64,000 bases of DNA, taken from Phymatolithon calcareum. Its lineage: Eukaryota; Rhodophyta; Florideophyceae; Hapalidiales. The notes below the pieces were generated by a model. That model made no database searches. It was not told the DNA's origin and worked only from the letters and a program-made list of their open reading frames with translations. The stretch is taken from the NCBI GenBank assembly GCA_977006965.1, contig OZ345364.1:1240001-1304000 (forward strand), read 5' to 3'. This document shows, piece by piece, positions 55,836 to 64,000 of this stretch (position 1 is its first letter; each line of letters begins with the position of its first letter). The position numbers were made by a program, and so were the translations under genes.

Positions 55836-56288
55836 TGCAGCCGTGTGTTGCGCAGACAGAGCAGACGATGTGTAGAATTGCCGAAAGGTTCGCGGTTGCT
55901 TGTGGAAAGATCTGTCTGACTGCCGAGCAAATTGTAATCCGCACGAAAATGGAGCAGTTCCGCGCTAGTAGTCTTTGGCGGGAAATATTGAGTACGAGTC
56001 GAGTACTACTGGCTTTAATGCAATGGTCCGCGCGTATTCGCTTTTTCAACCCACGAATCAACATGCTTCCCGCCAAAACCGATGTACGAAATCTGATCAA
56101 ATATCACCAAAATTTCGAATTATTTAGCCAATATCAACTCTCCAAATAATTACTCAAAAACTACACAATGCTTACAGCTGCAACATTACAGCCGATTCTG
56201 AGCTCAACGTCAAGAATCTCGACCATGTCTTGCTTGCACGGGACAATCTTTGCCTCGTCCGCGCGAGCGCATAGCCCTTCGCGTCACA

Positions 56289-56642
56289 ATGACTGTCCCG
56301 ATGGCATTCGCACCGTGCTGTGCTCCCCGCATGCTCTCTTCTTCGCGAAGCTCAATATTCCCACCGCTCAGCCGAAGCGGCGCAATCCCCCTCCATTCCG
56401 CAGCTCGCCGCCTTCGTGCGGTGCGAATGTGTGCGCCAGACAGCGGCCCACCGCCCTCTTCCCCTCCAGAGAGCGACACGAGCAAGCCGGCGGTTCGCAC
56501 GCAAATGGAGGTGGATCGCGAGACTCCTGTATCCGCCTGGGCGGTAATTTCATTTTCGATAATTCTCCTTATATTTCTTATCGGCGTAGCGTCAACCGTA
56601 GCGCGCGACTTTTTCCCCGGCGGTCTTGCGCCGCCGGTATAG
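56289..56642 (+). CDS. Predicted plastid-targeted small single-span membrane protein
   Basis: 117 aa from the ATG at 56289; the frame is open a little upstream but only with a TTG. The first about 65 residues are rich in Ser, Pro, Arg and Ala with hardly any acidic residue (for example MLSSSRSSIFPPLSRS and HSAARRLRAVRM), like a plastid transit peptide. A short acidic part follows (MEVDRETPVSAW), then one clear membrane helix (VISFSIILLIFLIGVAS) and the short tail RDFFPGGLAPPV. The size and layout after cleavage fit nuclear-encoded small thylakoid subunits of photosystems, but I do not recognise which. It starts about 450 bp from the divergent MCM4 gene, so they may share a promoter region. 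Confidence 0.6.
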   Translation: MTVPMAFAPCCAPRMLSSSRSSIFPPLSRSGAIPLHSAARRLRAVRMCAPDSGPPPSSPPESDTSKPAVRTQMEVDRETPVSAWAVISFSIILLIFLIGVASTVARDFFPGGLAPPV

Positions 56643-56935
56643 CCTATTTAGCAAGGTTTTGGACATTATATTTAAAGAATTTAAACGCCCGTCCTTTGCC
56701 TAGGGACCCCATGCAATCTCGCGCCTCGTGAGACTCCACTACACTGATTCCCTCTGCGCTTACGAATGCACTTCTGTGTGCTATTTCAGTGCAAATTCTG
56801 TCTGGCGTTCAGCCGTCATGCTCCCTCCGCTGCAAAGAGGCAATCCGGCGGAACGGCTACTCGCAACGAAAAAAAGTTATCTTATCATCTTTAAACACTG
56901 CGCGAGCGTGGCTACTTCTGCCTCAAAGTTAGTGG

Positions 56936-59269
56936 TCATACATAAGAAGCCGCTTCTGTGTTACCCTCCTTCCGTCCATTCTGTTCCTTTGTCTTTTCCT
57001 TCGTCGTCCCCTTCTCCGCGCGTGATTGCTTATTCGACTTCTGATTTCTTTCCACAACAAGTCTCAATTGCTTCTGCACTTTCTCCTTCTGCATCTTATC
57101 CCTCGCCACCGCCGTCGGCGCCTTAGTCTTCCCCGCATTCTTCTCCCCCTTCGCCACATTCTTCTCCACCACCAATCTCAACTGTTTCTGCACCTTATCC
57201 CTCGGCGGTTTCGCCGCACTCTTCTCCATCTTCCCCCCCTTCTTCGGACTATCCGTCGCCCCCGCAGGTCTAGAAGTTTCCCCCGTCCCACTCTCCTTCG
57301 CGGGAGGTTGCTGCGGCGGAGGTGGAGGAACACCACCCTTCGCCGACCGCATCATGCGCGACATCTTCACACGCAGCCCACGCAGCGATGCCATCTTACC
57401 TCTACTCGGCGTCACCGGTTCCCTCGCCATCATCTGCGCCCTCCTTTCCGAGATCGTCGGCGCAATATGCCCTAAATGCCCAAGATCCGTCTTCGACATC
57501 CTCGGCATATACGGTCTCGCACTCGCGCCAAATTCTTCCCGACGCTCCTCAAACCCTGTCGCGGACACCAGCGAAGTCTCCCGATTAAACCCTGCAAACG
57601 ACCTCTCACGCGGAGCCGCATCCGGCCTCCGTCGTCTCGCCTGCGGGTCCGTCTGCTGCATCCACGGCACCTGCACCTCATCCGCTCCGGCATTCCCCTG
57701 CGTCGGCAACGGCCGATCACCGGCAATCTCCGCGGTGCGCGAGCGGCGACTACGGAACCGTAACCGACCCGGCGCAACGTCGTCCGCCCCCAGCACCACA
57801 TCGCCCGGCGCGGTAGCGGCCGAGAGTCCGGAGCCGCGATTGGAACGCGGAATCCACCGTACCGGGTGCGCCTGCGCGGCAACTTCCGGACTGGGCGGTG
57901 TATGCAACGCCTGCTCCGCGGCCAGGACGGAGAGAACGCGTGTGGTGGAGCGTTGCGAACGCTGCGAGCAGGCCGATCCCTCCCGCGGTCGATTCTGACC
58001 GGGTAGTCCGGCCGCCGGTGGCGGTAGTGTGAAATCAGCACCGTCACTCCGGGCACAGATGGCCGCAGCAGCCTCGCCGGGTGATCCTTGTGACGGCGTG
58101 AGTTGCGAGAGATGCTTATCGGATCGTGCGGCGGTTGCAATTCGCGCGAGCGCGGCCTCGCCGCCGGACATGGGCGGCGCGGCGGATTTCTCCGGTGTGC
58201 CGACGCCGTCCACGCTTTCCGACATGCTGCTCGTGCGGACGGGCGGCGGCAGCGCGTCGGAGCCGGACAGTCTTTGAGCGGGACGACGGCACGGGGGTGG
58301 GAGGGTGCGCAGGCGGCGTTGAGCGCTGGTGACGGGGTCGGACATGGGGCGTGTGGCGACTGGGCGAAGGGATCGACGGATTGGGGCGGTGCCGGGGGAG
58401 GGTGGAAGTTTGAGTTGGGCGACTGCGGATGTGGGGAGATGTTCCTCTTCGTGATCTGAAAGTAGTGGTGCGGTTGAGGAAGATGATGGACGCGGCATGG
58501 GCGGTCGTGTGGATGGAGCTTGGCGTGCTTCGCCCGACGAGCGAGGACGCGGGATGAGAAGACGGGGTGCATGTGTATCGGCGGCACAATCCGACTCGGA
58601 GGAGAAGCCGTCATCGACATTGTCGGCAAGTTCGTAGATTGAGTAACGATTGTTAGTGTTTGTGAAGCGTTGCTTTGCGTTTTTCTCATCCTTTTGATTC
58701 ATCTTATCTGAATTTGCAGCAGGTTTTGGAAAGAGTGATCTGCTTGCCTTTGCAAAATTGGACAACACATCGTCTTCATCCGTGTCTGAAAAGTCACCAC
58801 CACTCAACTCCTCCTCGACAATGACCTCATCGCCCTCCATACCGTACTCGGGATATCGTTTCCTGTCGCAACGACACACGCCGCGTACACTGTCAAGTTC
58901 ATCCACCTGTCGCACGAATCCGAGTCCCAACCCCACCTTCCATCGACGTCGTTCCTCCTCCACTGGTGCATGACACGTTCTGCAAATGCCCTCCTCCCCT
59001 CCGTCCCCGTCGTTCGTCTCATCATCGAAGCTCGACATGGGCGGGAGATAATGCACGATGACGGCATCATCGAAAGCCACAACGCGTTGCGAGCGCGGGA
59101 CAGCACCGGCACCGATAAAGTCGTGCGCCGGGGCCACGCCGAACGAGGCCGCGGTTAGGGCTGCCGAGCGCAGTTTCTCGGAGCGCAGGACGGCTGCGAC
59201 GGATTGCCGTGTGGTGTTTCGACGAGTGTTGAGCCGCGTGGCGCGCCACACATGGCCCGCCGTCGCCAT
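56936..59269 (-). CDS. Unknown basic, low-complexity protein with a CxxC...CxC motif
   Basis: 777 aa from the ATG at 59267-59269 (context CCCATGG). The frame is open 107 codons further, but that part looks like 5' UTR (His/Thr/Pro-rich). Residues 90-140 carry ICRTCHAPVEEERRR and VRGVCRCDRKRYP, that is Cys 96, Cys 99, Cys 132 and Cys 134, possibly one metal site. Residues 150-690 are disordered, Pro/Ser/Arg-rich with many SP/RS motifs. The last 90 residues are Lys-rich and contain KVQKQLRLVVE twice. No enzyme domain is visible. The start follows from codon quality and the conserved-looking N-terminus MATAGHVWRATRLNTRRN. Nuclear or RNA-binding roles are possible but not shown. Confidence 0.65.
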   Translation of the reverse strand: MATAGHVWRATRLNTRRNTTRQSVAAVLRSEKLRSAALTAASFGVAPAHDFIGAGAVPRSQRVVAFDDAVIVHYLPPMSSFDDETNDGDGGEEGICRTCHAPVEEERRRWKVGLGLGFVRQVDELDSVRGVCRCDRKRYPEYGMEGDEVIVEEELSGGDFSDTDEDDVLSNFAKASRSLFPKPAANSDKMNQKDEKNAKQRFTNTNNRYSIYELADNVDDGFSSESDCAADTHAPRLLIPRPRSSGEARQAPSTRPPMPRPSSSSTAPLLSDHEEEHLPTSAVAQLKLPPSPGTAPIRRSLRPVATRPMSDPVTSAQRRLRTLPPPCRRPAQRLSGSDALPPPVRTSSMSESVDGVGTPEKSAAPPMSGGEAALARIATAARSDKHLSQLTPSQGSPGEAAAAICARSDGADFTLPPPAAGLPGQNRPREGSACSQRSQRSTTRVLSVLAAEQALHTPPSPEVAAQAHPVRWIPRSNRGSGLSAATAPGDVVLGADDVAPGRLRFRSRRSRTAEIAGDRPLPTQGNAGADEVQVPWMQQTDPQARRRRPDAAPRERSFAGFNRETSLVSATGFEERREEFGASARPYMPRMSKTDLGHLGHIAPTISERRAQMMAREPVTPSRGKMASLRGLRVKMSRMMRSAKGGVPPPPPQQPPAKESGTGETSRPAGATDSPKKGGKMEKSAAKPPRDKVQKQLRLVVEKNVAKGEKNAGKTKAPTAVARDKMQKEKVQKQLRLVVERNQKSNKQSRAEKGTTKEKTKEQNGRKEGNTEAASYV

Positions 59270-60411
59270 GGGACGGATTGTGGTAGCTGCAGTGCGGGGT
59301 GCGTGGCGGAAGCGTGGGAGATGCGAATGCGGTCGAGGCGCGCAGGGGTGAAGGGGGACGTAGAGGTAGCGTAGTGTAGTGTAGTGCGGTGTGGAGTGTA
59401 GTTCGGTTGGCGGGCGTGGGCGGGGACCAAGTGAAGGGAAGGAGGTGAAGACACGTTCCGATGATGAGTGTTGCTGAAGGACGGTATCAAATAAAGTATG
59501 CGCTTGATACACGGCACAGGGAAGGCACCTTGAGGCCTGCCGCTGTATGCGCTCTCCCGCCACGAATTTATCAAAAACGATCACCAACACAGCTTCATTC
59601 CTCGTACAGTAGGAATGAATTGCGATCGATCAAGTTGAACTACAATTGACACGGGTGCAACGTGGCATGTGCATGTCCAATGAAATTTGTCTAATTTTAC
59701 CTGCTGCATATCGATTGACGTGGACCTGGGGGGCATCGTTGGAGGAGATGTCATCGCATTGCGGTCTGCAGGATTGGTTACGATTTTAACTTAGTGATGT
59801 GCATCGATGCTACCGGCATATGACAAATGTGTACAGGCTGTACGCGTCGTGAAACGGTTGCGAATTGGGATTGGACGAGTCAGGATGGGAGTACGTGGCG
59901 CCCATGTGGCTGAAGTGCTTGTTGTTTTCCGGCCAGCAGGCAGTTGTAATGGACTTATTACGGAGTATTTCAGCATATGATATGATCCGCGTACCGTATT
60001 GGGTCGGACCAGACAGCGTGAGCCACAACGCTATCATACAAGGGCATACGGGGCAGACGCACCCAAATTTGTTTTAAAAAAACATAAAACTGCCTCGGGC
60101 TTGATATATAATAGAAAAAATAGCCAATGAAGACTGTTTGGAAGCGTGAGAAACCGTTGCAAATACTGCGGCGTTTGCTGCTATAACTGTACGCGTAGGC
60201 AAATCATCCAGTAGTGGTGTCTGAGCAAGCGATTCGCCTCAGGAATCCAAGAGAGAAGTTCAGTTTTCTTAAACCTTGGGTTTTTGTTTCCAAAGAAATA
60301 GTGACGTTGACAACTCTAACAAAACATTAGTATTAAGCACGTTCCCTACTTTCGTCAAATATTCCTCGTGACCTTCCTGATGACAAACGAACGGAGCAAC
60401 GGATATAGATT
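59270..60411. other. Intergenic stretch without supported genes
   Basis: Upstream region of the 777-aa gene. No ORF with motifs, no repeat of the named families. Confidence 0.35.
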
Positions 60412-60529
60412 GGGTCGTTGCCGATAATCGAAACAATCTGAGAGATCATTTTCTCTACACACGATCATCGCGATGATCGTGTGTAGAGAAAATGATCTCG
60501 CAGATTGTTTCGATTATCGGCAACGACCC
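60412..60529. repeat. 118-bp palindrome without spacer
   Basis: Left arm 60412-60470 and right arm 60471-60529 are reverse complements over 59 bp with one mismatch (A at 60441 pairs with position 60500). The centre reads CGATCATCG|CGATGATCG. Confidence 0.95.
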
Positions 60530-60944
60530 TTTTCCAAGCAGATGATCTGGTTGGAAAACGAGGCTCCTAAATCATTTCCATCAGAGCGCAACAATGATTG
60601 TCCCGACCGTCTCTCCCGGGCCTCTTCCCTAATTTCTCCGCTGCTATATATTGAAGCATGCGACGTGCCGCACCGAAATCTATATATACTGAACAGTACA
60701 GAATGAATAAACTTAAGACCTTCGAAGCGCTGCTAACCTCACTTGGGGGAAATGAAGAATACAATACAATAAGCATGCAATCTTAAATGCAAAAGCCTTG
60801 GCGACAACTTCTACAGAATGAGCATCGTACCCACGCCATAGCACGCCTATGCAATTCCAATTCAAACTTACAAACCAACCTCTCTTCTTTCTTTTAACTT
60901 TACTGCAGAAAGCGTCAATCTTAAATTAACGCCGCAGTTCAGAC

Positions 60945-61235
60945 TCGGGAAGTCGGTAAACTCGTCCACGGCGCCTCGGCGCAGAGACGACTAGGGACGT
61001 CGCAACCTCCCCCGCGCGTCGCCGAGGAGGAAAAGCGTAAAGATTCGGTGCGACACGGGAAGCGAAATGATTTTCTCCTCGAGATCCCTTTTTTGAGATC
61101 AGAGTTGCACTTTGCTGCTTTTGTCGAAATGGATCCTTTGGGACCCGATTGAGTCCGTGTGGCTCGTTGGAAGTGTTTCCCCAAGCGTCTGCAGATGCCT
61201 TGATAGCGCTATAATAAACACTTCATCTTTCTTTC
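60945..61235 (+). repeat. Dispersed repeat R2, copy 4
   Basis: Near full-length copy collinear with 39470-39770. Its 3' end reads GCGTCTGCAGATGCCTTG and is followed by AATAAA and a T/C-rich run. Confidence 0.65.
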
Positions 61236-61494
61236 TTTCCTAGCACTGTTTTTTTCGCTTTTGTGCCATACGGTGGTCTCCCGATGGATTGCCGTCGAGA
61301 GGCAGTCCAACCAGAGCAGTGGTGGATTACATCTTCTAATATTTCCTCAGCCCCATACGAACATTTCTTGCACGGACACTACTGCTTCGTTCTCGATATC
61401 CCTGTCCACCTATACCTCACGTGAAAGTTTTCTCTTCAACTCAATAATACATAGAGCACTTGCCATCAAGTGGTCATTTGGAGTGTTCCCACCA

Positions 61495-61659
61495 ATGCGT
61501 ACCTACGTCCTCATCGACCTCACTGGCCAATGTGGGAAGGATGTTACCGAAGACGTGATAAATGACCTCTCGAAGGACAGACTCTCTAAAGAGGACAGAG
61601 CCTGGACTAAGCGAGCACTCGTCGAGCTCTTGACCATGTTTCAGGCTGTCGCCAAGTAA
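61495..61659 (+). CDS. Short hypothetical ORF between two R2 copies
   Basis: 54 aa from ATG 61495: MRTYVLIDLTGQ, then a Lys/Asp-rich helical part ending in LLTMFQAVAK. The composition is protein-like, but it is short, lies between dispersed repeats and has no known relative that I can name. It could be a fragment of a lost gene. Confidence 0.2.
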   Translation: MRTYVLIDLTGQCGKDVTEDVINDLSKDRLSKEDRAWTKRALVELLTMFQAVAK

Positions 61660-61689
61660 GGACTGCTTGCAGATCTGAAATCACCGCGT

Positions 61690-61890
61690 GCAACAGGACA
61701 GTGGAGACGTCCCGAAGGAGACCAGAAGTGGGTTTTTGTAGTCCACTGTGGCGATACACCAACTACAAAGAAACTGTTCTTTAGACAGAATCCAGCCAAA
61801 ACCTCTTGGCACTAGGAAAGTTGCCCAAAGCGTCAGCAGATGCGTTAGTAACTTTTAAATAAAAATCTACCTTTCTTCTTCTTCTAGATG
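61690..61890 (+). repeat. Dispersed repeat R2, copy 5 (3' part)
   Basis: Contains CCAGAAGTGGGTTTTTGTAGTCCAC and GTTGCCCAAAGCGTCAGCAGATGCGTTAGTAACTTTTAAATAAAAATCTAC, followed by TTCTTCTTCTT. Confidence 0.65.
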
Positions 61891-62509
61891 TTTGAAATAA
61901 ATTAAGCAATTCTTTGGCAGATGTACCCCTAAAGTCATTAAATAACTCTCCTAAGAGTGCGAATTGGTGCGATAAAACATCAGTAAAGCGCACTAGTGCA
62001 CTAGTGGCGCTAGTTATTTGCCTCTTTACCCCACGCCAAGGGGCACTAGTGATCTGATCGACAGATCATTTATGGATGATCTATTGCCTATTGCCTATTA
62101 TTTATCAAATACAGTACAAGACTTGGACTTTTCCATGGCTTGAAAATGGACCCGACAGCACCTACTGGCATGGCCTCATCAAGCCGAAGAGTGGGCCATT
62201 GAGGGTCCTTCATTTTCGACGGATATCGGGCTCGTGCGGGCCATACTGGGTACACTACCTACAGTCATAGTCCCCACCAGAACCACCTCTTTGGGGTAGC
62301 GAGGACGGGATCTCTCCATTGGGGCAGAGAAGGACGGAAATTCGTAGTCACCCCTTCGTCGTGCCTTCAGTAGAAAAGCATACTGTACTGTAGAAAATAA
62401 ATTTCTGCGGTTAAAATATGCTAAATGTTGAGGCCCCCATCATGCGTGTCTCATCATCAAGTCATTGCTCCTGCGAGTGTTCGATACAGTATTGTTGATC
62501 CGAGAGCAC

Positions 62510-63645
62510 GCTTACAAGCGCTTGTAAGCAATCGTAAAATATTCCGTCTCTTCGCAGCTTCTGAGCTCTGTTTGTCTAAATTTATGGAAATCCTCGCAAC
62601 GGCAATCATATATCTTCATGATATGATACCCAAAAAAGCCCTCGAACCATGATAACATTTGAACGCAAATCATGTTTTTGTTTGATACAGTTTGAGCACG
62701 TCCATGAGCCCTGATGATGTCACAAAGTCAGCTCTTACTAAAAATCGGTACGTAGTACCAGGGGATACTTTTTTGTGAAAAAAGTATCGTCGAGACCCTA
62801 CAGTACGGGCCCTGAAAGCATGTCCTCTTCAGGCATAATGTCCTCGTCGGGCATCATGATGATACCCGACGAGGATTCGAAGGACAGCCCGATCGGGGTA
62901 CTAAATTTATAGCACTGGTAAATTAAGTTTGAAAAATAATAAAAATCAAAACATCAGGGACGGGCGCTGCTGGCTGAGTACCATACGTAGACAGTTGGCT
63001 TTCAACGGGCCATGACATCAACAGAGCGTTTGTAGAAAACTGAAGTTGCAAGACGGGCCACGGCTCGGAGAACTGTCGTAAAACTTCTGCAACGCAAACC
63101 CGAATCCAGTGCGGAAAATAGGGTTTCTGGAGCTGACACTGTATCATACCGCAGCAACTTCTCGGGAAGACGGTGAGATGCAGCATGTGCGGGAAAGTAG
63201 AAAATAATTAAATGTGAGCCATCGCAGATGCCGGTCGTCGTTTTCTCTGCGGAGCATGAGACCTGACTTTGCAGCACTTTTCAGATTTGAATATCGAATG
63301 TACGTTGATTGCATTTTCGCCCGAAGCCCGTTTCGCCGGCGTCAGCAGCCCAGCGTCTTGCAGGGCCGCAGCCAGAGGAATGGGACAAGTATCGCGAGCT
63401 ATGATGGTCATCATGATGACGTACAGTACGTTTTCCAGGACATGCTTTCCGGAACCTGTTCCGGAAAACGTGTCCCAGGAGGGGCACACACACAAGAATT
63501 TGGATTTCCAGTACGTAGTAGAAATCCTAATTCTTCGCCACTGCAGTAATACCGGCGCAGAGGTTAACGTGCCTGTGGAAGTGAGCTGAGGATCATCCTC
63601 AGCTCACTTCCATAGGCACATTGTCAAGGAGCCCATGATGGGCTC
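62510..63645. repeat. Cluster of short hairpins
   Basis: Perfect or nearly perfect inverted repeats: 62510-62529 (20-bp palindrome), 62764-62788 (11-bp arms, GTG loop), 62841-62875 (17-bp arms), 63446-63467 (10-bp arms), about 63495-63532 (13-bp arms, one mismatch), 63569-63619 (25-bp arms, one mismatch, 1-base loop) and 63629-63645 (8-bp arms). No convincing gene lies in this interval. Confidence 0.8.
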
Positions 63646-64000
63646 TTTGGTGCATGTGTGCGTCTGTTTGTTAGACATGTACTGTTGGTCCGAACTTAGC
63701 AGCCCCTATCCAGCAAGTGTTTCATGGGTATTGTCACGAAATGCACAAGAGATCGCCGTTCTCAGAGCACGTACTAAAATCTGAACCCCCTCTTCGCTCT
63801 ATCGTCGATTGCAATGGATGACGTTTCCTGAACGATTGAAATGGTGAATACTGCGTACTTGCCGCTTACCATGAATTTTCGAACGATTAGGTTCCACATT
63901 TTGAAAAACTGGTCAAATTCTTCATGGCCAGGAAGCAGGCCGCTTATAACTCTGTCTACTGAAAGCGCTGAGTATGTGCAGTGTATGGTTGAACATAGGG

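Noticed and set aside
57026-57998. Long plus-strand frames opposite the 777-aa gene
   Set aside because: They are antisense shadows of GC-rich, Arg/Ser/Pro-coding sequence.
62510-63645. Interpretation of the hairpin cluster as a bacterial integron array
   Set aside because: There is no integrase gene, no cassette ORFs and no shared core sites, and the surrounding genes are eukaryotic.

Overview
The window looks like nuclear DNA of a photosynthetic eukaryote, most likely a red alga. The evidence is an uninterrupted (intronless) MCM4 gene, RETICULATA-family (DUF3411) relics that are typical of plastid-bearing eukaryotes, a small protein with a transit-peptide-like N-terminus, and eukaryotic transposon relics. 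The lineage is inference; no rRNA or organellar marker is present.

Positions 1-39.3 kb are a head-to-tail tandem array with units of about 11-13 kb: a gene tail at 1-231, units A (232-11230), B (11231-24292) and C (24293-35377), and a partial unit D (35378-39298). Each full unit carries, in order: a GC-rich block with a degenerate RETICULATA-like gene on the minus strand, flanked by inverted arms; a broken trypsin-like (S1) gene in which all three catalytic residues are replaced; an AT-rich stretch with a small ORF and foldback sequences; and a long NLR-type gene on the plus strand. The NLR genes encode an N-terminal helical domain, an NB-ARC ATPase, a helical linker and about 11-12 WD40 blades. 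Copies 1 and 3 are intact (1342 and 1344 aa). Copy 2 has an in-frame TGA after 97 residues that separates the helical domain from the NB-ARC/WD40 part. Differences between the copies concentrate in loop positions of the WD40 repeats. That is the pattern expected of recognition receptors under diversification, and it is the most interesting signal in the window.

Unit B also carries younger insertions: 458 bp with a 9-bp target duplication, a short dispersed repeat, and a 1.3-kb gag-bearing retroelement fragment with a 5-bp duplication.

Positions 39.3-50 kb are gene-poor. They hold copies of two short dispersed repeat families, a frameshifted unknown gene, an inverted-repeat-flanked unit with a zinc-knuckle-like ORF, an F-box/LRR-like gene, and a MITE with perfect 13-bp ends and an 8-bp target duplication.

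Positions 50-59.3 kb hold ordinary single-copy genes: a small single-pass membrane protein, an LRAT/NC-domain protein with a C-terminal membrane segment, MCM4, a predicted plastid single-span protein, and a 777-aa basic low-complexity protein.

Positions 59.3-64 kb have no convincing gene. They contain a nearly perfect 118-bp palindrome, two more dispersed-repeat copies and a cluster of short perfect hairpins.
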